From: Geminocystis sp. NIES-3708
GTDB lineage: Bacteria > Cyanobacteriota > Cyanobacteriia > Cyanobacteriales > Cyanobacteriaceae
Assembly (NCBI RefSeq): GCF_001548095.1
Contig: NZ_AP014815.1
Span: 2,913,656 to 2,977,655, forward strand
DNA: 64,000 nucleotides
Direction: 5' to 3'
Of this stretch, positions 1-9,706 are shown one piece after another. The position numbers and the translations under genes are program-made. Numbering within the stretch: position 1 is the stretch's first letter; each line of letters begins with the position of its first letter. A model generated the notes under the pieces. It had not been told where the DNA came from and ran no database searches. It saw nothing but the letters and a program-made list of their open reading frames with translations.

Positions 1-2
1 TC

Positions 3-2948
3 TTAATTAATTGATGAATTTTGTAAAATGCGAATAATCGCCGATTCATCAATTTCACCATCTCCAAAAATATTATCTAAGGCTTTTTTTAAGGTATTTG
101 CCATAACAATTTTATTCTCATAAACTACAATTACCCTTGCTAAAGTAGGAACACTATTTTTATCAGCTTCTATATATACTGGTTCTACATATAATAGAGA
201 TTCTTCTATGGGTATAACTAACAAATGTCCTTGTATTGCTTTTGAACCTTGACGATCCCATAAAGAAATTTGACTAGAAATGATAGGATCTTGATTAATT
301 AAAGCTTGTATTTGATCAGGACCATAAACTAATCTTTGTTTTGGAAACTGATACAATAACAATTTACCATAGTTTTCTTCATCAGATCTTGCGGCTAACC
401 ATGCGATTAAATTAGGGCGAGAGATAGGGGTATAAGGATGTAATAAAATAAATTCTTCTTTATCGGCAATAGGCAACTTCATGATTAAATAATAAGGTTG
501 CATAGAAAGTATTTCATTTCCATAAACTTCTTCAGGTACTTGCCATTGATCTTCTCTGTTATATAATACTTGAGGATCAGTAACGTGATAAGTTAAAAGT
601 CTTTCTGATTGAGTGTTAAATAAATCAATGGGATAGCGAATGTGTTGTTTAATATCCAAAGGCATAGATTTTAAAGGTTGAAACAATTCTGGAAAAATTT
701 TTGCCCATGATTGTATGATAGGATCTTTCTCGTCGCTAATATAATAAGTAACATCACCATCTTCAGCATTGATTAAAACTTTAACAGAGTTGCGAATATA
801 GTTAAATTTGTTATCTCCTGCATCAGAATAAGGATAATGATCTGATATAGTATAACCATCTATAAGCCAATAAAGGTGATTAGAGTCTTGATTATTTCCC
901 TTAGCGATTACTAGGTAAGGATCTCTATCGTAGTATAAAAATGGAGCGATCGCTTTCAATCTTTCTCCTAGATTACGGCGAAATAAAACACGAGTTTTAT
1001 CAGTAAAGTTATTTGTAAGCAACATTCGCCAATCTTTTAAATAAACAGAAAACAATAATTTACGCCCAAAAGAATTAAGATAAATACCCCCTTTACCATC
1101 ATAGGTATGATAAACATTTTCTTCGCCACTGGGAAAATCAAATTCAGGTACCTTAGTATTAGTCATAACATAATTATTTGTAGCTTGACCGTAGTAAATA
1201 CGAGGTCGATAAATGGGAATACTGTTTCTAACTCCTTCGGATGAAGTATTTAAAGCTCCTGGATCTTCTGGTGTGCCAATATCTTTGATAAAATAGTAAG
1301 GTAAGCCACCGTCATCGACTCGGTTAACAGGAGACATCGTGAAACCATAACCATGAGTATAAACTAAATGTTGATTTACCCAAGTTTGTGCCTGAGATGG
1401 TAATAATTGAGAATCTAACTCTCTTCCCGCTAAAATTACCTGCTTATTGATAGTTATATTTTTGCCAGAATCGATAGTCGTTTGAATATTATAGCGATCA
1501 ATATCAGCATCTTTAAATACATAGTAAGGACGAATTTGTTGTAATTGACGATTAGCTTGTAGAATAGGGAGGGTATCCCAAAGGCGAATATTATTAATAG
1601 TTAAAAAATTATTTTCAATATCTTTTGCTGTTAAATTACCTTCAGGATTAAAGGTTTGTACATCGATTTTTTCTAAATTAAAAGCATTTCTTGTTTGTTC
1701 AATATTACGCAAAATATATGGTTTTTCTAAAGCTAATTCATTAGGAAGTACAATCATATTTTGTACTAAAATGCCTAATAAAAGACCAAAAGAATATAAA
1801 CTAAAATATAAAATAAATGGAATAGTAGAAACAGAAATAAAAGTTTTATTATTATTTTTTAGTTTATATCTATTTTTATCAATTCCTCCTGTAAAAGATT
1901 TAGTAAATAACCAAATTGCCATTAATAAAGTATAGATTGAAGTAATCGTTTCTCTTGGTAAATTAATATGAATATCCGCATATCCAGCTCCATAAACCAC
2001 CCCTTCAGGAGATAATAAAAATAGATAACGATTTAACCAATGACTCATGGATAAAGCCAACATTAAAAAACTACTTAAACCATATAAATGTCTTAATTGA
2101 TAACGAGAAAAACCCTTAAAATTTCCATCAGAAAGACTATTATTAGCTAATAAATAAATTAAAGTAACAGCAACAATACTATAAAGAAATAAACCCTGTA
2201 GCCAAAAATTTATTACTTGTAAAAAAGGTATTTTAAAAACATAAAAACTTAAATCATGATGAAAAAGAGGATCTTCTTTATTGAAAGGGATACTATGAAA
2301 ATATCTTAAACATCTTCCCCAATAACTGGAAAGAATAAATCCAAATAAAATACTATAATAAATACCAACAATTTTTAACCATAAATTAGTTCTCAAAATC
2401 AATAAAATAATAAATAATATAATTAAAATAATTTGCCATCCCTCTTCCTTAAAATTATTTACTATTTCCTGAAATATACTTAACTGAAACGGTTTGAGAA
2501 CAAGGGGTTTTAAATTGGGTAATTCTAAACTATAGTAATTAATGCTTTGTAAAATTTTTGTGTAATAAACAAGACTAATACTTATTAAAAGAGAAAAACT
2601 AAATATGATAAGTGATAAAAATTTTAAATTTAAAGGAGGAGATTGAGAATAAAATTTAACATCAGAAGAATTAAAACCTTCTTGTTGCTTTTTTTGTTTT
2701 TCTGCCATTATGAAATTTACCCATAAAAAACAGAAAGAAGTAGAAAAAGCTAACAACCATAATAATAATTTTGTAAAAGAAATTTTCCAAAAAATATTAA
2801 AATAGTTTACTTCTTTAAACCATAATATATTAACATTAATTTTACTAACAATAATAAAAAATATATAAATAAATAATAAGCTAATACTAATAAAAATAAG
2901 TTTATTATTCTTGTTACCTAAATGTTTAAATATTTCGATTACTTTCAT
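3..2948 (-). CDS. UPF0182 family large membrane protein
   Basis: Long membrane protein of the UPF0182 family, whose function is not established. The first roughly 400 residues carry about seven hydrophobic segments, and the rest is a large soluble, probably extracytoplasmic, region with family-type blocks such as YTHGYGFTMSPVN and the DWRMLLTNN region. Length, about 980 residues, fits the family. I place the start at the ATG at 2948; a TTG at 2987 would add 13 residues and is less likely. The stop lies three bases from the window edge, so the gene is complete but its downstream context is not visible. The neighbouring phosphoribosyltransferase is divergent. Confidence 0.85.
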   Translation of the reverse strand: MKVIEIFKHLGNKNNKLIFISISLLFIYIFFIIVSKINVNILWFKEVNYFNIFWKISFTKLLLWLLAFSTSFCFLWVNFIMAEKQKKQQEGFNSSDVKFYSQSPPLNLKFLSLIIFSFSLLISISLVYYTKILQSINYYSLELPNLKPLVLKPFQLSIFQEIVNNFKEEGWQIILIILFIILLILRTNLWLKIVGIYYSILFGFILSSYWGRCLRYFHSIPFNKEDPLFHHDLSFYVFKIPFLQVINFWLQGLFLYSIVAVTLIYLLANNSLSDGNFKGFSRYQLRHLYGLSSFLMLALSMSHWLNRYLFLLSPEGVVYGAGYADIHINLPRETITSIYTLLMAIWLFTKSFTGGIDKNRYKLKNNNKTFISVSTIPFILYFSLYSFGLLLGILVQNMIVLPNELALEKPYILRNIEQTRNAFNLEKIDVQTFNPEGNLTAKDIENNFLTINNIRLWDTLPILQANRQLQQIRPYYVFKDADIDRYNIQTTIDSGKNITINKQVILAGRELDSQLLPSQAQTWVNQHLVYTHGYGFTMSPVNRVDDGGLPYYFIKDIGTPEDPGALNTSSEGVRNSIPIYRPRIYYGQATNNYVMTNTKVPEFDFPSGEENVYHTYDGKGGIYLNSFGRKLLFSVYLKDWRMLLTNNFTDKTRVLFRRNLGERLKAIAPFLYYDRDPYLVIAKGNNQDSNHLYWLIDGYTISDHYPYSDAGDNKFNYIRNSVKVLINAEDGDVTYYISDEKDPIIQSWAKIFPELFQPLKSMPLDIKQHIRYPIDLFNTQSERLLTYHVTDPQVLYNREDQWQVPEEVYGNEILSMQPYYLIMKLPIADKEEFILLHPYTPISRPNLIAWLAARSDEENYGKLLLYQFPKQRLVYGPDQIQALINQDPIISSQISLWDRQGSKAIQGHLLVIPIEESLLYVEPVYIEADKNSVPTLARVIVVYENKIVMANTLKKALDNIFGDGEIDESAIIRILQNSSIN

Positions 2949-3134
2949 AGAAAATTTCGGTATATTTTTAAATAATAGAATGAACAAAAAATTAAAATCA
3001 TCAAATATGTTACATTATTATCTATCCACCATAATTATTTAAAGATTCGATTTAAGTATTTTATTCATGATAAAAATGTTTTAATGATTATTAATAAAAA
3101 TTTTAATTTATCTATAAAATATATTTTTAAAATT

Positions 3135-3602
3135 ATGACAAAAATTAATAAAAATAAAAAAGAATTAATATTTACATGGGAAGAATTTAGAGAATATTGT
3201 GAAATAGTCACTACCATGATTGTTAACAGCAACAAATCTTATTCCCAGATAATTGCTATTGTTAGGGGCGGATTTTATTTAGGAGACTATATCTCTCGAA
3301 AATTAGAATTACCCCTATCAGTTATAGTTACCCAAAGTTACTCAAAAGATAATCAACAACAGAAATTTTTAGCGGGAAAATTATCCTATATTAACCCCCC
3401 CAAAGATAGAGTTTTATTAGTTGATGACTTATTAGATACGGGAATTACCATGACAACAATAAAAAAAAAGCTAGAAAATAAATGGAGAGTAGAAGTAAAC
3501 ACAGCAGTAATATGGCAAAAATCTCATAGTCAATATCGAGCTGACTATTATCACAGTATAACCCCAAAAGATTATTGGATTAAACAGCCATTTGAAAATT
3601 AA
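3135..3602 (+). CDS. phosphoribosyltransferase family protein
   Basis: Small type I phosphoribosyltransferase-fold protein of about 155 residues. The PRPP-binding loop is visible as VLLVDDLLDTGITM, preceded by the strand-loop IIAIVRGGFYLGD, the usual arrangement in xanthine/hypoxanthine-type PRTases. An in-frame ATG at 3084 would add 17 Lys/Asn/Ile-rich residues unlike the family, so I prefer the ATG at 3135. The substrate cannot be told from sequence; a purine or a nucleotide-salvage role is the family expectation. It is divergently oriented to the UPF0182 gene. Confidence 0.75.
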   Translation: MTKINKNKKELIFTWEEFREYCEIVTTMIVNSNKSYSQIIAIVRGGFYLGDYISRKLELPLSVIVTQSYSKDNQQQKFLAGKLSYINPPKDRVLLVDDLLDTGITMTTIKKKLENKWRVEVNTAVIWQKSHSQYRADYYHSITPKDYWIKQPFEN

Positions 3603-3688
3603 ATGATTTAATCAGAGTTTTCATTAGTGAAACCAGAAAATTGAACTCACGCTAATATAGGTAAAGTAATAAAACTTTAAGATAATTA

Positions 3689-5140
3689 ATGTTTATTAAT
3701 ATTTATCAAACCACCAAAATTAGGCAATACATCGAAGATAAACTATTATTTGGCAATAAGCTCACCCCAGAATTATTTGCTATTCTGACGGTGTATTTTG
3801 TACAAGGTATTTTAGGATTAGCTAGACTTGCTGTTAGTTTTTTCTTGAAAGATGAATTGATGCTTTCTCCAGCCGAAGTTTCTGCTTTGATGGGAGTAGC
3901 CGCAATTCCTTGGATTACTAAGCCAATTATTGGTTTTTTAAGTGACGGTAAACCTCTTTTCGGTTATCGTCGTCGTAGTTATTTATTTCTTTCGGGCATT
4001 TTAGGTACAATGGCATGGTTAAGTTTAGGTACGATTGTTAATAATGCGTGGAGTGCGACTATTGCTATTCTATTTACTTCTCTTTCCGTCGCAATGAGTG
4101 ACGTTATCGTTGACTCAGTAGTAGTAGAAAGGGCAAAAAATGAATCTTTAGTTAAGTCAGGTTCTTTACAATCAGTAACATGGGGAGCTTCAGCTCTTGG
4201 AGGCTTAATTACTGCCTATTTTAGTGGTGCATTGCTACAACAATTTAGTAACAACACCGTATTTTTAATTACCTCTTGTTTTCCTTTATTAGTAGTAGGT
4301 GTAGCGGGATTAATCATTGAAAAACCCAGAGAAAAAGAAAATATATCTAATCCATTCAAAGGACAAGTAAAGCAATTATGGCAAACTATCACCCAAAAAT
4401 CTATTCTTGCTCCAGTAATTTTTATTTCTCTTTGGCAAGCAACTCCTAGTGCCGATTCTGCCTTTTTTTTCTTCTCTACAAACGAATTAGGATTCACTCC
4501 TGAATTTTTAGGTAGAATAAGATTAATTACAAGTTTAGCTGCACTAATAGGCATATTTTGTTATCAAACATGGCTAAAACAAATCTCTTTCCGAATGATG
4601 TTGGGTTGGAGTGTTGTTTTATCCTCTCTTTTAGGCATGACAAGTCTAATATTAGTAACCCATTTTAATCGTGTTTTAGGTATCGATGATCATTGGTTTA
4701 GCTTAGGAGATAGTCTGATTTTAACCGTTATGGGACAAATCGCTTTTATGCCTGTATTAGTATTATCAGCACGTCTTTGCCCAGAAGGCATCGAAGCTAG
4801 TTTTTTTGCCTTATTAATGTCAATTTGGAATTTAGCAGGATTAATTTCCAACGAATTAGGTGCGTTACTTACTCATTGGTTAGGGGTAACAGAAACTAAT
4901 TTTGAAAATCTTTGGCTATTGCTGTTAATAACTAATTTGTCTAGCTTATTACCTTTGTTCTTAATTACATTATTACCCAATGAAGATCCACAAATTCAGG
5001 ATAATGTTGAAAATTTACCTACATCGGAAATTTATGAACATCATAGTACAGGATCTGTCTTTGGTCAAAATATTATGCCCGAAGTCATTATTGACTTAAA
5101 CTCTCATATTGCTAAATCTTCAGCTTCTCCTAAAAATTGA
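3689..5140 (+). CDS. folate-biopterin transporter (FBT/BT1) family MFS protein
   Basis: Twelve-helix major facilitator protein of 483 residues in the BT1/folate-biopterin transporter family, which includes cyanobacterial and chloroplast folate carriers. Recognisable family blocks are YFVQGILGLARLAVSFF near the N-terminus, the loop IPWITKPIIGFLSDG and the basic loop GYRRRSYL. Hydrophobic segments run along the chain to about residue 430, followed by a hydrophilic C-terminal tail. Substrate is inferred from the family (folates, or related pterins) and is not proved by the sequence. It stands alone, followed by tRNA-Lys on the same strand. Confidence 0.8.
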   Translation: MFINIYQTTKIRQYIEDKLLFGNKLTPELFAILTVYFVQGILGLARLAVSFFLKDELMLSPAEVSALMGVAAIPWITKPIIGFLSDGKPLFGYRRRSYLFLSGILGTMAWLSLGTIVNNAWSATIAILFTSLSVAMSDVIVDSVVVERAKNESLVKSGSLQSVTWGASALGGLITAYFSGALLQQFSNNTVFLITSCFPLLVVGVAGLIIEKPREKENISNPFKGQVKQLWQTITQKSILAPVIFISLWQATPSADSAFFFFSTNELGFTPEFLGRIRLITSLAALIGIFCYQTWLKQISFRMMLGWSVVLSSLLGMTSLILVTHFNRVLGIDDHWFSLGDSLILTVMGQIAFMPVLVLSARLCPEGIEASFFALLMSIWNLAGLISNELGALLTHWLGVTETNFENLWLLLLITNLSSLLPLFLITLLPNEDPQIQDNVENLPTSEIYEHHSTGSVFGQNIMPEVIIDLNSHIAKSSASPKN

Positions 5141-5272
5141 CGGCATTTTTTTCAGGAGAGGATTTTATCTTTAATAAATTTAATTTCGCAAAATATTTCC
5201 TTTCCCCTTGCATCTTTTTTTTTTGTGCGTTATACTGGTTATCGTTGTGAAAAAAACAAACAACTGACCAAC

Positions 5273-5344
5273 GGGTCGCTAGCTCAGCGGTAGAGCACTC
5301 GGCTTTTAACTGATTGGTCCTGAGTTCGAATCTCAGGCGACCCA
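5273..5344 (+). tRNA. tRNA-Lys (anticodon TTT)
   Basis: A 72-nt tRNA cloverleaf. The acceptor stem GGGTCGC (5273-5279) pairs with GCGACCC (5337-5343), with discriminator A at 5344. The D arm contains GCTC-AGCGGTA-GAGC, the anticodon loop is CTTTTAA with anticodon TTT at 5305-5307, and the T arm contains the invariant GTTCGAATC. The 3'-terminal CCA is not encoded. The 27-43 position at the base of the anticodon stem is not a Watson-Crick pair. A spurious antisense reading frame covers this gene. Confidence 0.97.
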
Positions 5345-5461
5345 TTTTTAACCGTAATCATAATGAATTCCTTTAAGAATACTAAAATCAGCTTATTGGA
5401 ATCATGATAATATATCCTTGTTTCAAAAAATATCAGGTTTTATTTTCGGAATTTTTTCATT

Positions 5462-6589
5462 ATGTTATCTAATTCATCCTTCAAAGAAGAAGAAGAAGAT
5501 TATTTCGATTATTCTTATGATGAACCAGGAAGTGAACCTGGTAGTATTACGATTGATCCATCAGCGTTACCATCTAATATTACTTTGATTGAATATGATA
5601 AAAATAATGTTCGTCATTCACTAAATGTACAACCTAAAAATTGCATTTCATGTCTAACAAATAATATGATTTCTTGGGCTGATATTGATGGATTAGGTAC
5701 GGAGAATATTCTCACTGAAATTGGACAAGTTTTTAAACTACATCCTTTGATTTTAGAAGATGTCGTCAGTGTTCCTCAAAGACCTAAAATCGAAGATTAT
5801 CCTGATCAATTATTAATTATAATTCATTCAATAAAACCGAATCAAAATGAAAAAGGTTTTACTTCTGAGCAAATTAGTTTTATACTAGGAAAAAATTATT
5901 TATTAACTTTTCAAGAAGACACCATAGATGATTTTTTTAAAGTTAGAGAACGTATTCGGCTTAATCAAGGAAAAGTAAGACAATTAGGCGCAGATTATTT
6001 AGCTTATTTGTTATTAGATACCTTGATTGATAATTATTTTCCCGTTTTAGAAGATTATGGCGAAAGAATTGAAGATTTAGAAGATAAAATTGTATTGGAT
6101 CCTAGTAAGAATACATTACAAGAAATTTATAATGTTAGACGTGAATTATTAGCTTTAAGACGTTCAATTTGGCCTCTCCGTAATCTTTTCAATGAACTAA
6201 CGAGGGAAGATAATGATTTAATTACAAAAGAAGTTTATATTTATTTTCGAGATTGTTATTATCACACCATCCAAATTTTAGATATTTTAGAAACCTATCG
6301 AGAGTTAGCATCAAGTTTAATGGATGTGTTAATCTCGTCCATGAGTAATAAAATGAATGAAGTAATTACTTTACTCACAATTATTTCTAGTATTTTTATT
6401 CCTTTAACTTTTATTGCTGGACTTTATGGCATGAATTTTCAGTATATGCCTGAATTAACATGGCGTTGGGGCTATTTTGTCTGTTTAGTGTTAATGTTTT
6501 TGATTGCCTGGGGTATGATTTATTATTTTTGGCGAAGAGGATGGTTTAAGTTATTTTTAGCAAAACGGCACAAAAATAAATCACAATGA
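5462..6589 (+). CDS. corA: CorA-type magnesium/cobalt transporter
   Basis: CorA family divalent-cation channel, 375 residues. The long N-terminal cytoplasmic domain (about 1-300) is followed by two C-terminal transmembrane helices. The diagnostic selectivity motif GMN appears as GLYGMNF near residue 320, followed by an acidic periplasmic loop (MPELTW) and a basic C-terminal tail. It probably takes up Mg2+ as a homopentamer. The first 25 residues are unusually acidic (EEEEDYFDYSYDEPGSE) for CorA. Its stop codon overlaps the ATG of a decayed gene at 6586. Confidence 0.92.
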   Translation: MLSNSSFKEEEEDYFDYSYDEPGSEPGSITIDPSALPSNITLIEYDKNNVRHSLNVQPKNCISCLTNNMISWADIDGLGTENILTEIGQVFKLHPLILEDVVSVPQRPKIEDYPDQLLIIIHSIKPNQNEKGFTSEQISFILGKNYLLTFQEDTIDDFFKVRERIRLNQGKVRQLGADYLAYLLLDTLIDNYFPVLEDYGERIEDLEDKIVLDPSKNTLQEIYNVRRELLALRRSIWPLRNLFNELTREDNDLITKEVYIYFRDCYYHTIQILDILETYRELASSLMDVLISSMSNKMNEVITLLTIISSIFIPLTFIAGLYGMNFQYMPELTWRWGYFVCLVLMFLIAWGMIYYFWRRGWFKLFLAKRHKNKSQ

Positions 6590-6938
6590 ATAAAAATAAT
6601 TATTAAATAACGTCTCTTTGTTTTATTAACACATCTGTACAAGCAGAAACCTAAAAAGATAAATGTGAAAGCTTTAAAGAAGTTAATATAAGAAAAACCT
6701 ATAACCTTTTGATAGTTACAATGATTCCTGAAAATCTAATTATGAAGTTTCTATTCGTTTCAAATATTCTGACAATATATCTGATACTTTTTATAGCCGT
6801 AATGTGGCAATGGAAAGAGGATAAACTTATTCCTTAACATTTCGTATTTCCACAAGTAAACAATCTTATCAGGCAAATGTATTGATTGAGGATTCAAATA
6901 ATATCGCTTATACTGTTTCTATTGTTGGTTATAAATAA
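6586..6938 (+). pseudogene. decayed small secreted-protein gene
   Basis: No intact gene lies in this 420-base gap, but a protein-like reading can be traced. From ATG 6586 one frame gives a short start, TAA at 6604, a signal-peptide-like end (SLCFINTSVQAET), TAA at 6652, then KDKCESFKEVNIRKTYN. Around 6702 the coding frame shifts by one and continues as YEVSIRFKYSDNISDTFYSR and, after a TAA at 6822, as LTFRISTSKQSYQANVLIED up to the final TAA at 6936. There is a further TGA at 6729. Four internal stops plus one frameshift indicate a dead gene. I do not recognise the family. The ATG overlaps the corA stop. Confidence 0.5.
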
Positions 6939-7010
6939 AAAAAACATCTCCAACAACTAAAAATTATATAACTACTATTGCCTAAAGTCTCAAAAAAGTC
7001 TATTAATCAT

Positions 7011-8258
7011 TTACAATAATCTATTTTCCCCGAAAGAAATATCAATTGATTTTGTAGGTAATAGAGGTTTAAAAGTCCAATGTTGTTCAAGATTTCTCAG
7101 TAAAATATCTTGTTTTTTTCTTAAATCTTCTATATCACTACCGTAATTAATCACGGCAAAATAAACATGATTTCTCTGCACAGTGGGTATAACTCCTGCT
7201 AAGGCACTTACTACCGATAATGTTCCTGTTTTGGTGGGGATACCATAGGGGATATTGCGATATTCTACTGTACCTTTTTTATCGACTCCCGCCACAGGGA
7301 ATAAGTCACCGAGGTTAATACCACTACTGTCTAATTGATTATCTAAAGCCATCAACATTCGACAAACTCCACGGGGTGAAATGCGGTTATCAACTCCTAA
7401 TCCTGAACCATTTTCTAATAAAATTTCTTCTTGTGGTACGTTGGCTATTTTAGATGCAATATCACCAACTTTTTCACCTCCTCCTATTTGTTGGGCTAAA
7501 GATTCTGCTATTTTATTATTACTATAAACATTCATCGCTCGTAAAATTTCCCTTAAAGTAAGAGATTGATGAGTTAATAATAATTGTGCATTATCAGGTA
7601 TGTGATCGCCTTTTTTTACTATTCCTTCTATTTGTATCTTAGGCGGAATAGGCTTATCTTTCATCTTTTGATATTGTTTTTCGATGATTCCTGACCAATT
7701 TTTCTCGTTTAGAGCTTGTTTTAGTAACTCTCCGGATTTAAGGGAATGTTCCTCATAATTCATTTGCCAATTGCCCAAAACAATTAAATCACCTTCTACT
7801 TTTATAATGCCTAATTGTTGTAATTTATTTCCTAATATGATGGCTTCTTCCCATACAAATAAAGGATCTCCTCCAGATTCTACTACTAAATCACCTTTAA
7901 GAATACCGTTATTAATTTCCCCAATGCCATAAATTTTAGTGGTAAAACGATAATTTAATCCCCATTTATCTATAGAAGCAATCGTGGTGGCTATTTTTGT
8001 TAAAGATGCTGCTGGAGCAGGAACTTTTCCTTGATGCTCGGCTAAAATAGACCAATCCGATTGAATCCAAATCCCTTGTTTATTAGTGGATAGACCTTGA
8101 TCATCAAGAATTTGTAGATATTTAGATATTATAGTTTGTACTTGAGGATCAGGATCACTAGGTATCTGAAAAATAGAAGCCTCCTGCCATGAAATTAAGG
8201 GTAAAAATTTTGGTTGAGAAGAATTAAAAAGAAATGCTAATAAATGAGAAAAAAACAT
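7011..8258 (-). CDS. dacB: D-alanyl-D-alanine carboxypeptidase, PBP4/DacB type (peptidase S13)
   Basis: Periplasmic low-molecular-mass penicillin-binding protein that trims or cross-cuts peptidoglycan peptides. All three active-site motifs are present: SLTK (about residue 85), the SxN element in YSNNKIAES and KTGT in IPTKTGTLSVV. At about 415 residues it is somewhat shorter than E. coli PBP4. A hydrophobic N-terminus (MFFSHLLAFLF) suggests export. The ATG at 8258 is preferred to the TTG two codons upstream. It lies upstream of nothing on its strand except the decayed region; the aminotransferase gene behind it is co-directional. Confidence 0.88.
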   Translation of the reverse strand: MFFSHLLAFLFNSSQPKFLPLISWQEASIFQIPSDPDPQVQTIISKYLQILDDQGLSTNKQGIWIQSDWSILAEHQGKVPAPAASLTKIATTIASIDKWGLNYRFTTKIYGIGEINNGILKGDLVVESGGDPLFVWEEAIILGNKLQQLGIIKVEGDLIVLGNWQMNYEEHSLKSGELLKQALNEKNWSGIIEKQYQKMKDKPIPPKIQIEGIVKKGDHIPDNAQLLLTHQSLTLREILRAMNVYSNNKIAESLAQQIGGGEKVGDIASKIANVPQEEILLENGSGLGVDNRISPRGVCRMLMALDNQLDSSGINLGDLFPVAGVDKKGTVEYRNIPYGIPTKTGTLSVVSALAGVIPTVQRNHVYFAVINYGSDIEDLRKKQDILLRNLEQHWTFKPLLPTKSIDISFGENRLL

Positions 8259-8326
8259 AAACAATTAGCGATTGATCATTAAGCATATATTATGAATCAA
8301 AAAAGTTAAACTTAGATGTGTTTAAC

Positions 8327-9508
8327 CTAATAACGTATTCCTGCATTTTCCCAGCGTTTTAGTGCTTCTCCAAGGCGATCACAATCTCCAATCAAACTCA
8401 AACGCACATAACCTTCGCCACCTTCTCCAAAGGCATTACCAGGAGTAACAACTACCCCTGTTTTTTGCAATAAATCCAGAGCAAAATCTGTAGAATTGGA
8501 ATTACGAGGAACTTGAACCCATAAATACATAGTAGCTTTAGAGGGTTTCATTCTCCAGCCTAACTTACTCAATCCTTCAATCACGAAATCTCGACGCTTT
8601 TGATACCGTTGTTGTACCTCATGAATATAACTATCAGGTAATTGTAATGCTGTTTGTGCAGCAGCTTGAATAACGCTAAAGATACCATAATCAAGATTAG
8701 TTTTTAATGTACGCAATCCTTGAATAATATCGCTATTTCCTACCACAAAACCCACTCGCCAACCCGCCATATTATAGGTTTTGGAGAGGGTATGAAATTC
8801 TACTCCAATATCTTTTGCCCCCGGAATTTGCAGTAAACTCGTCGGTTCATAACCTTCAAAGGCTAATTCTGCATAAGCTAAATCATGAACTAACATAATT
8901 TCATAATGTTTTGCCCAAGATACTACTTCTTCAAAAAAGCTACGGGGTGCAGTGGCACTGGTGGGGTTATTCGGATAATTAAAATAAAGAATTTTTGTTT
9001 TTCGAGCAATATCTTCAGGAATGCTACTTAAATTTAAAACCCAATCTTCTTCAGCTTTTAAAATAGGTGCATAAATATCTGCCCCAGCAATAGCAGGTCC
9101 TCGATAATGAGCGGGGTAAGATGGACTTGGTACAATAACCGTATCTCCGGGGTTAATATAAGCTAGAGCAAGATGGGATAAGCCTTCTTTTGAGCCTAAC
9201 AATGGTAACGCTTCACTATCAGCACTTAAATCTACTTGATAACGTCTTTGATACCAATTGGTAATAGCTTGACGAAAATCTGTTGTTCCCTCAAAAGGTG
9301 GATAACCGTGATACTTTGTGACATTTAAAGCCACTTTAGCTGCTTCAATAATAGGTTCTGGAGTTGCTCCATCAGGGTTGCCCATACCTAAATCAATTAA
9401 ATCTAAACCTTGTTCTCTGGCTTTGACTTTTAATTCATCTAAACGAGCAAAAACATAAGGGGGTAAAGCACTTAAACGATCAGCACGATTAATCCAACTG
9501 GTTTTCAT
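8327..9508 (-). CDS. class I/II PLP-dependent aminotransferase
   Basis: Fold-type I aminotransferase of about 393 residues from the preferred start. The PLP-lysine is in HTLSKTYNMAGWRVGF; other fold-I marks are NYPNNPTSA and the Arg of YVRLSLI near the C-terminus. The N-terminal block INRADRLSALPPYVFARLDE, together with DLGMGNPDG, is typical of cyanobacterial proteins annotated as aspartate or LL-diaminopimelate/alanine-type aminotransferases. Specificity cannot be fixed from sequence. An in-frame ATG at 9610 would add 34 residues not seen in the family; I use the ATG at 9508. Confidence 0.85.
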   Translation of the reverse strand: MKTSWINRADRLSALPPYVFARLDELKVKAREQGLDLIDLGMGNPDGATPEPIIEAAKVALNVTKYHGYPPFEGTTDFRQAITNWYQRRYQVDLSADSEALPLLGSKEGLSHLALAYINPGDTVIVPSPSYPAHYRGPAIAGADIYAPILKAEEDWVLNLSSIPEDIARKTKILYFNYPNNPTSATAPRSFFEEVVSWAKHYEIMLVHDLAYAELAFEGYEPTSLLQIPGAKDIGVEFHTLSKTYNMAGWRVGFVVGNSDIIQGLRTLKTNLDYGIFSVIQAAAQTALQLPDSYIHEVQQRYQKRRDFVIEGLSKLGWRMKPSKATMYLWVQVPRNSNSTDFALDLLQKTGVVVTPGNAFGEGGEGYVRLSLIGDCDRLGEALKRWENAGIRY

Positions 9509-9673
9509 GGGTATATTATATCTCGAAGGCATCAAAAAAAAGTTATCAGTGTCGCCCAAACATATCAATCTTGATTTCTGAAGGAACGAACTATTTAGAC
9601 AGTCTTTCATTATGACATTAATTGCCGCTATTTTCTAAGTTATCAGGACTTCGTGTACCAATCTCCATAAATA

Positions 9674-9698
9674 TAGGGGGCAATGCCCATTACCCCTA
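9674..9698 (-). terminator. hairpin behind the RTX gene, built on a GGGCAATGCCCA palindrome
   Basis: Just beyond the stop of the RTX gene, TAGGGG (9674-9679) pairs with CCCCTA (9693-9698), with AATG/CATT able to extend the stem inside. There is no uridine tract, so as an intrinsic terminator it is weak; it may instead be an interspersed palindrome. The core GGGCAATGCCCA recurs in the hairpin downstream of the glutamate synthase gene. Confidence 0.4.
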
Positions 9699-9706
9699 TT
9701 GATAGT

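Noticed and set aside
5130-5345. 71-residue leftward reading frame
   Set aside because: It lies antisense over tRNA-Lys; the LRFELRTNQL-type peptide is the usual artefact of reading a tRNA backwards.
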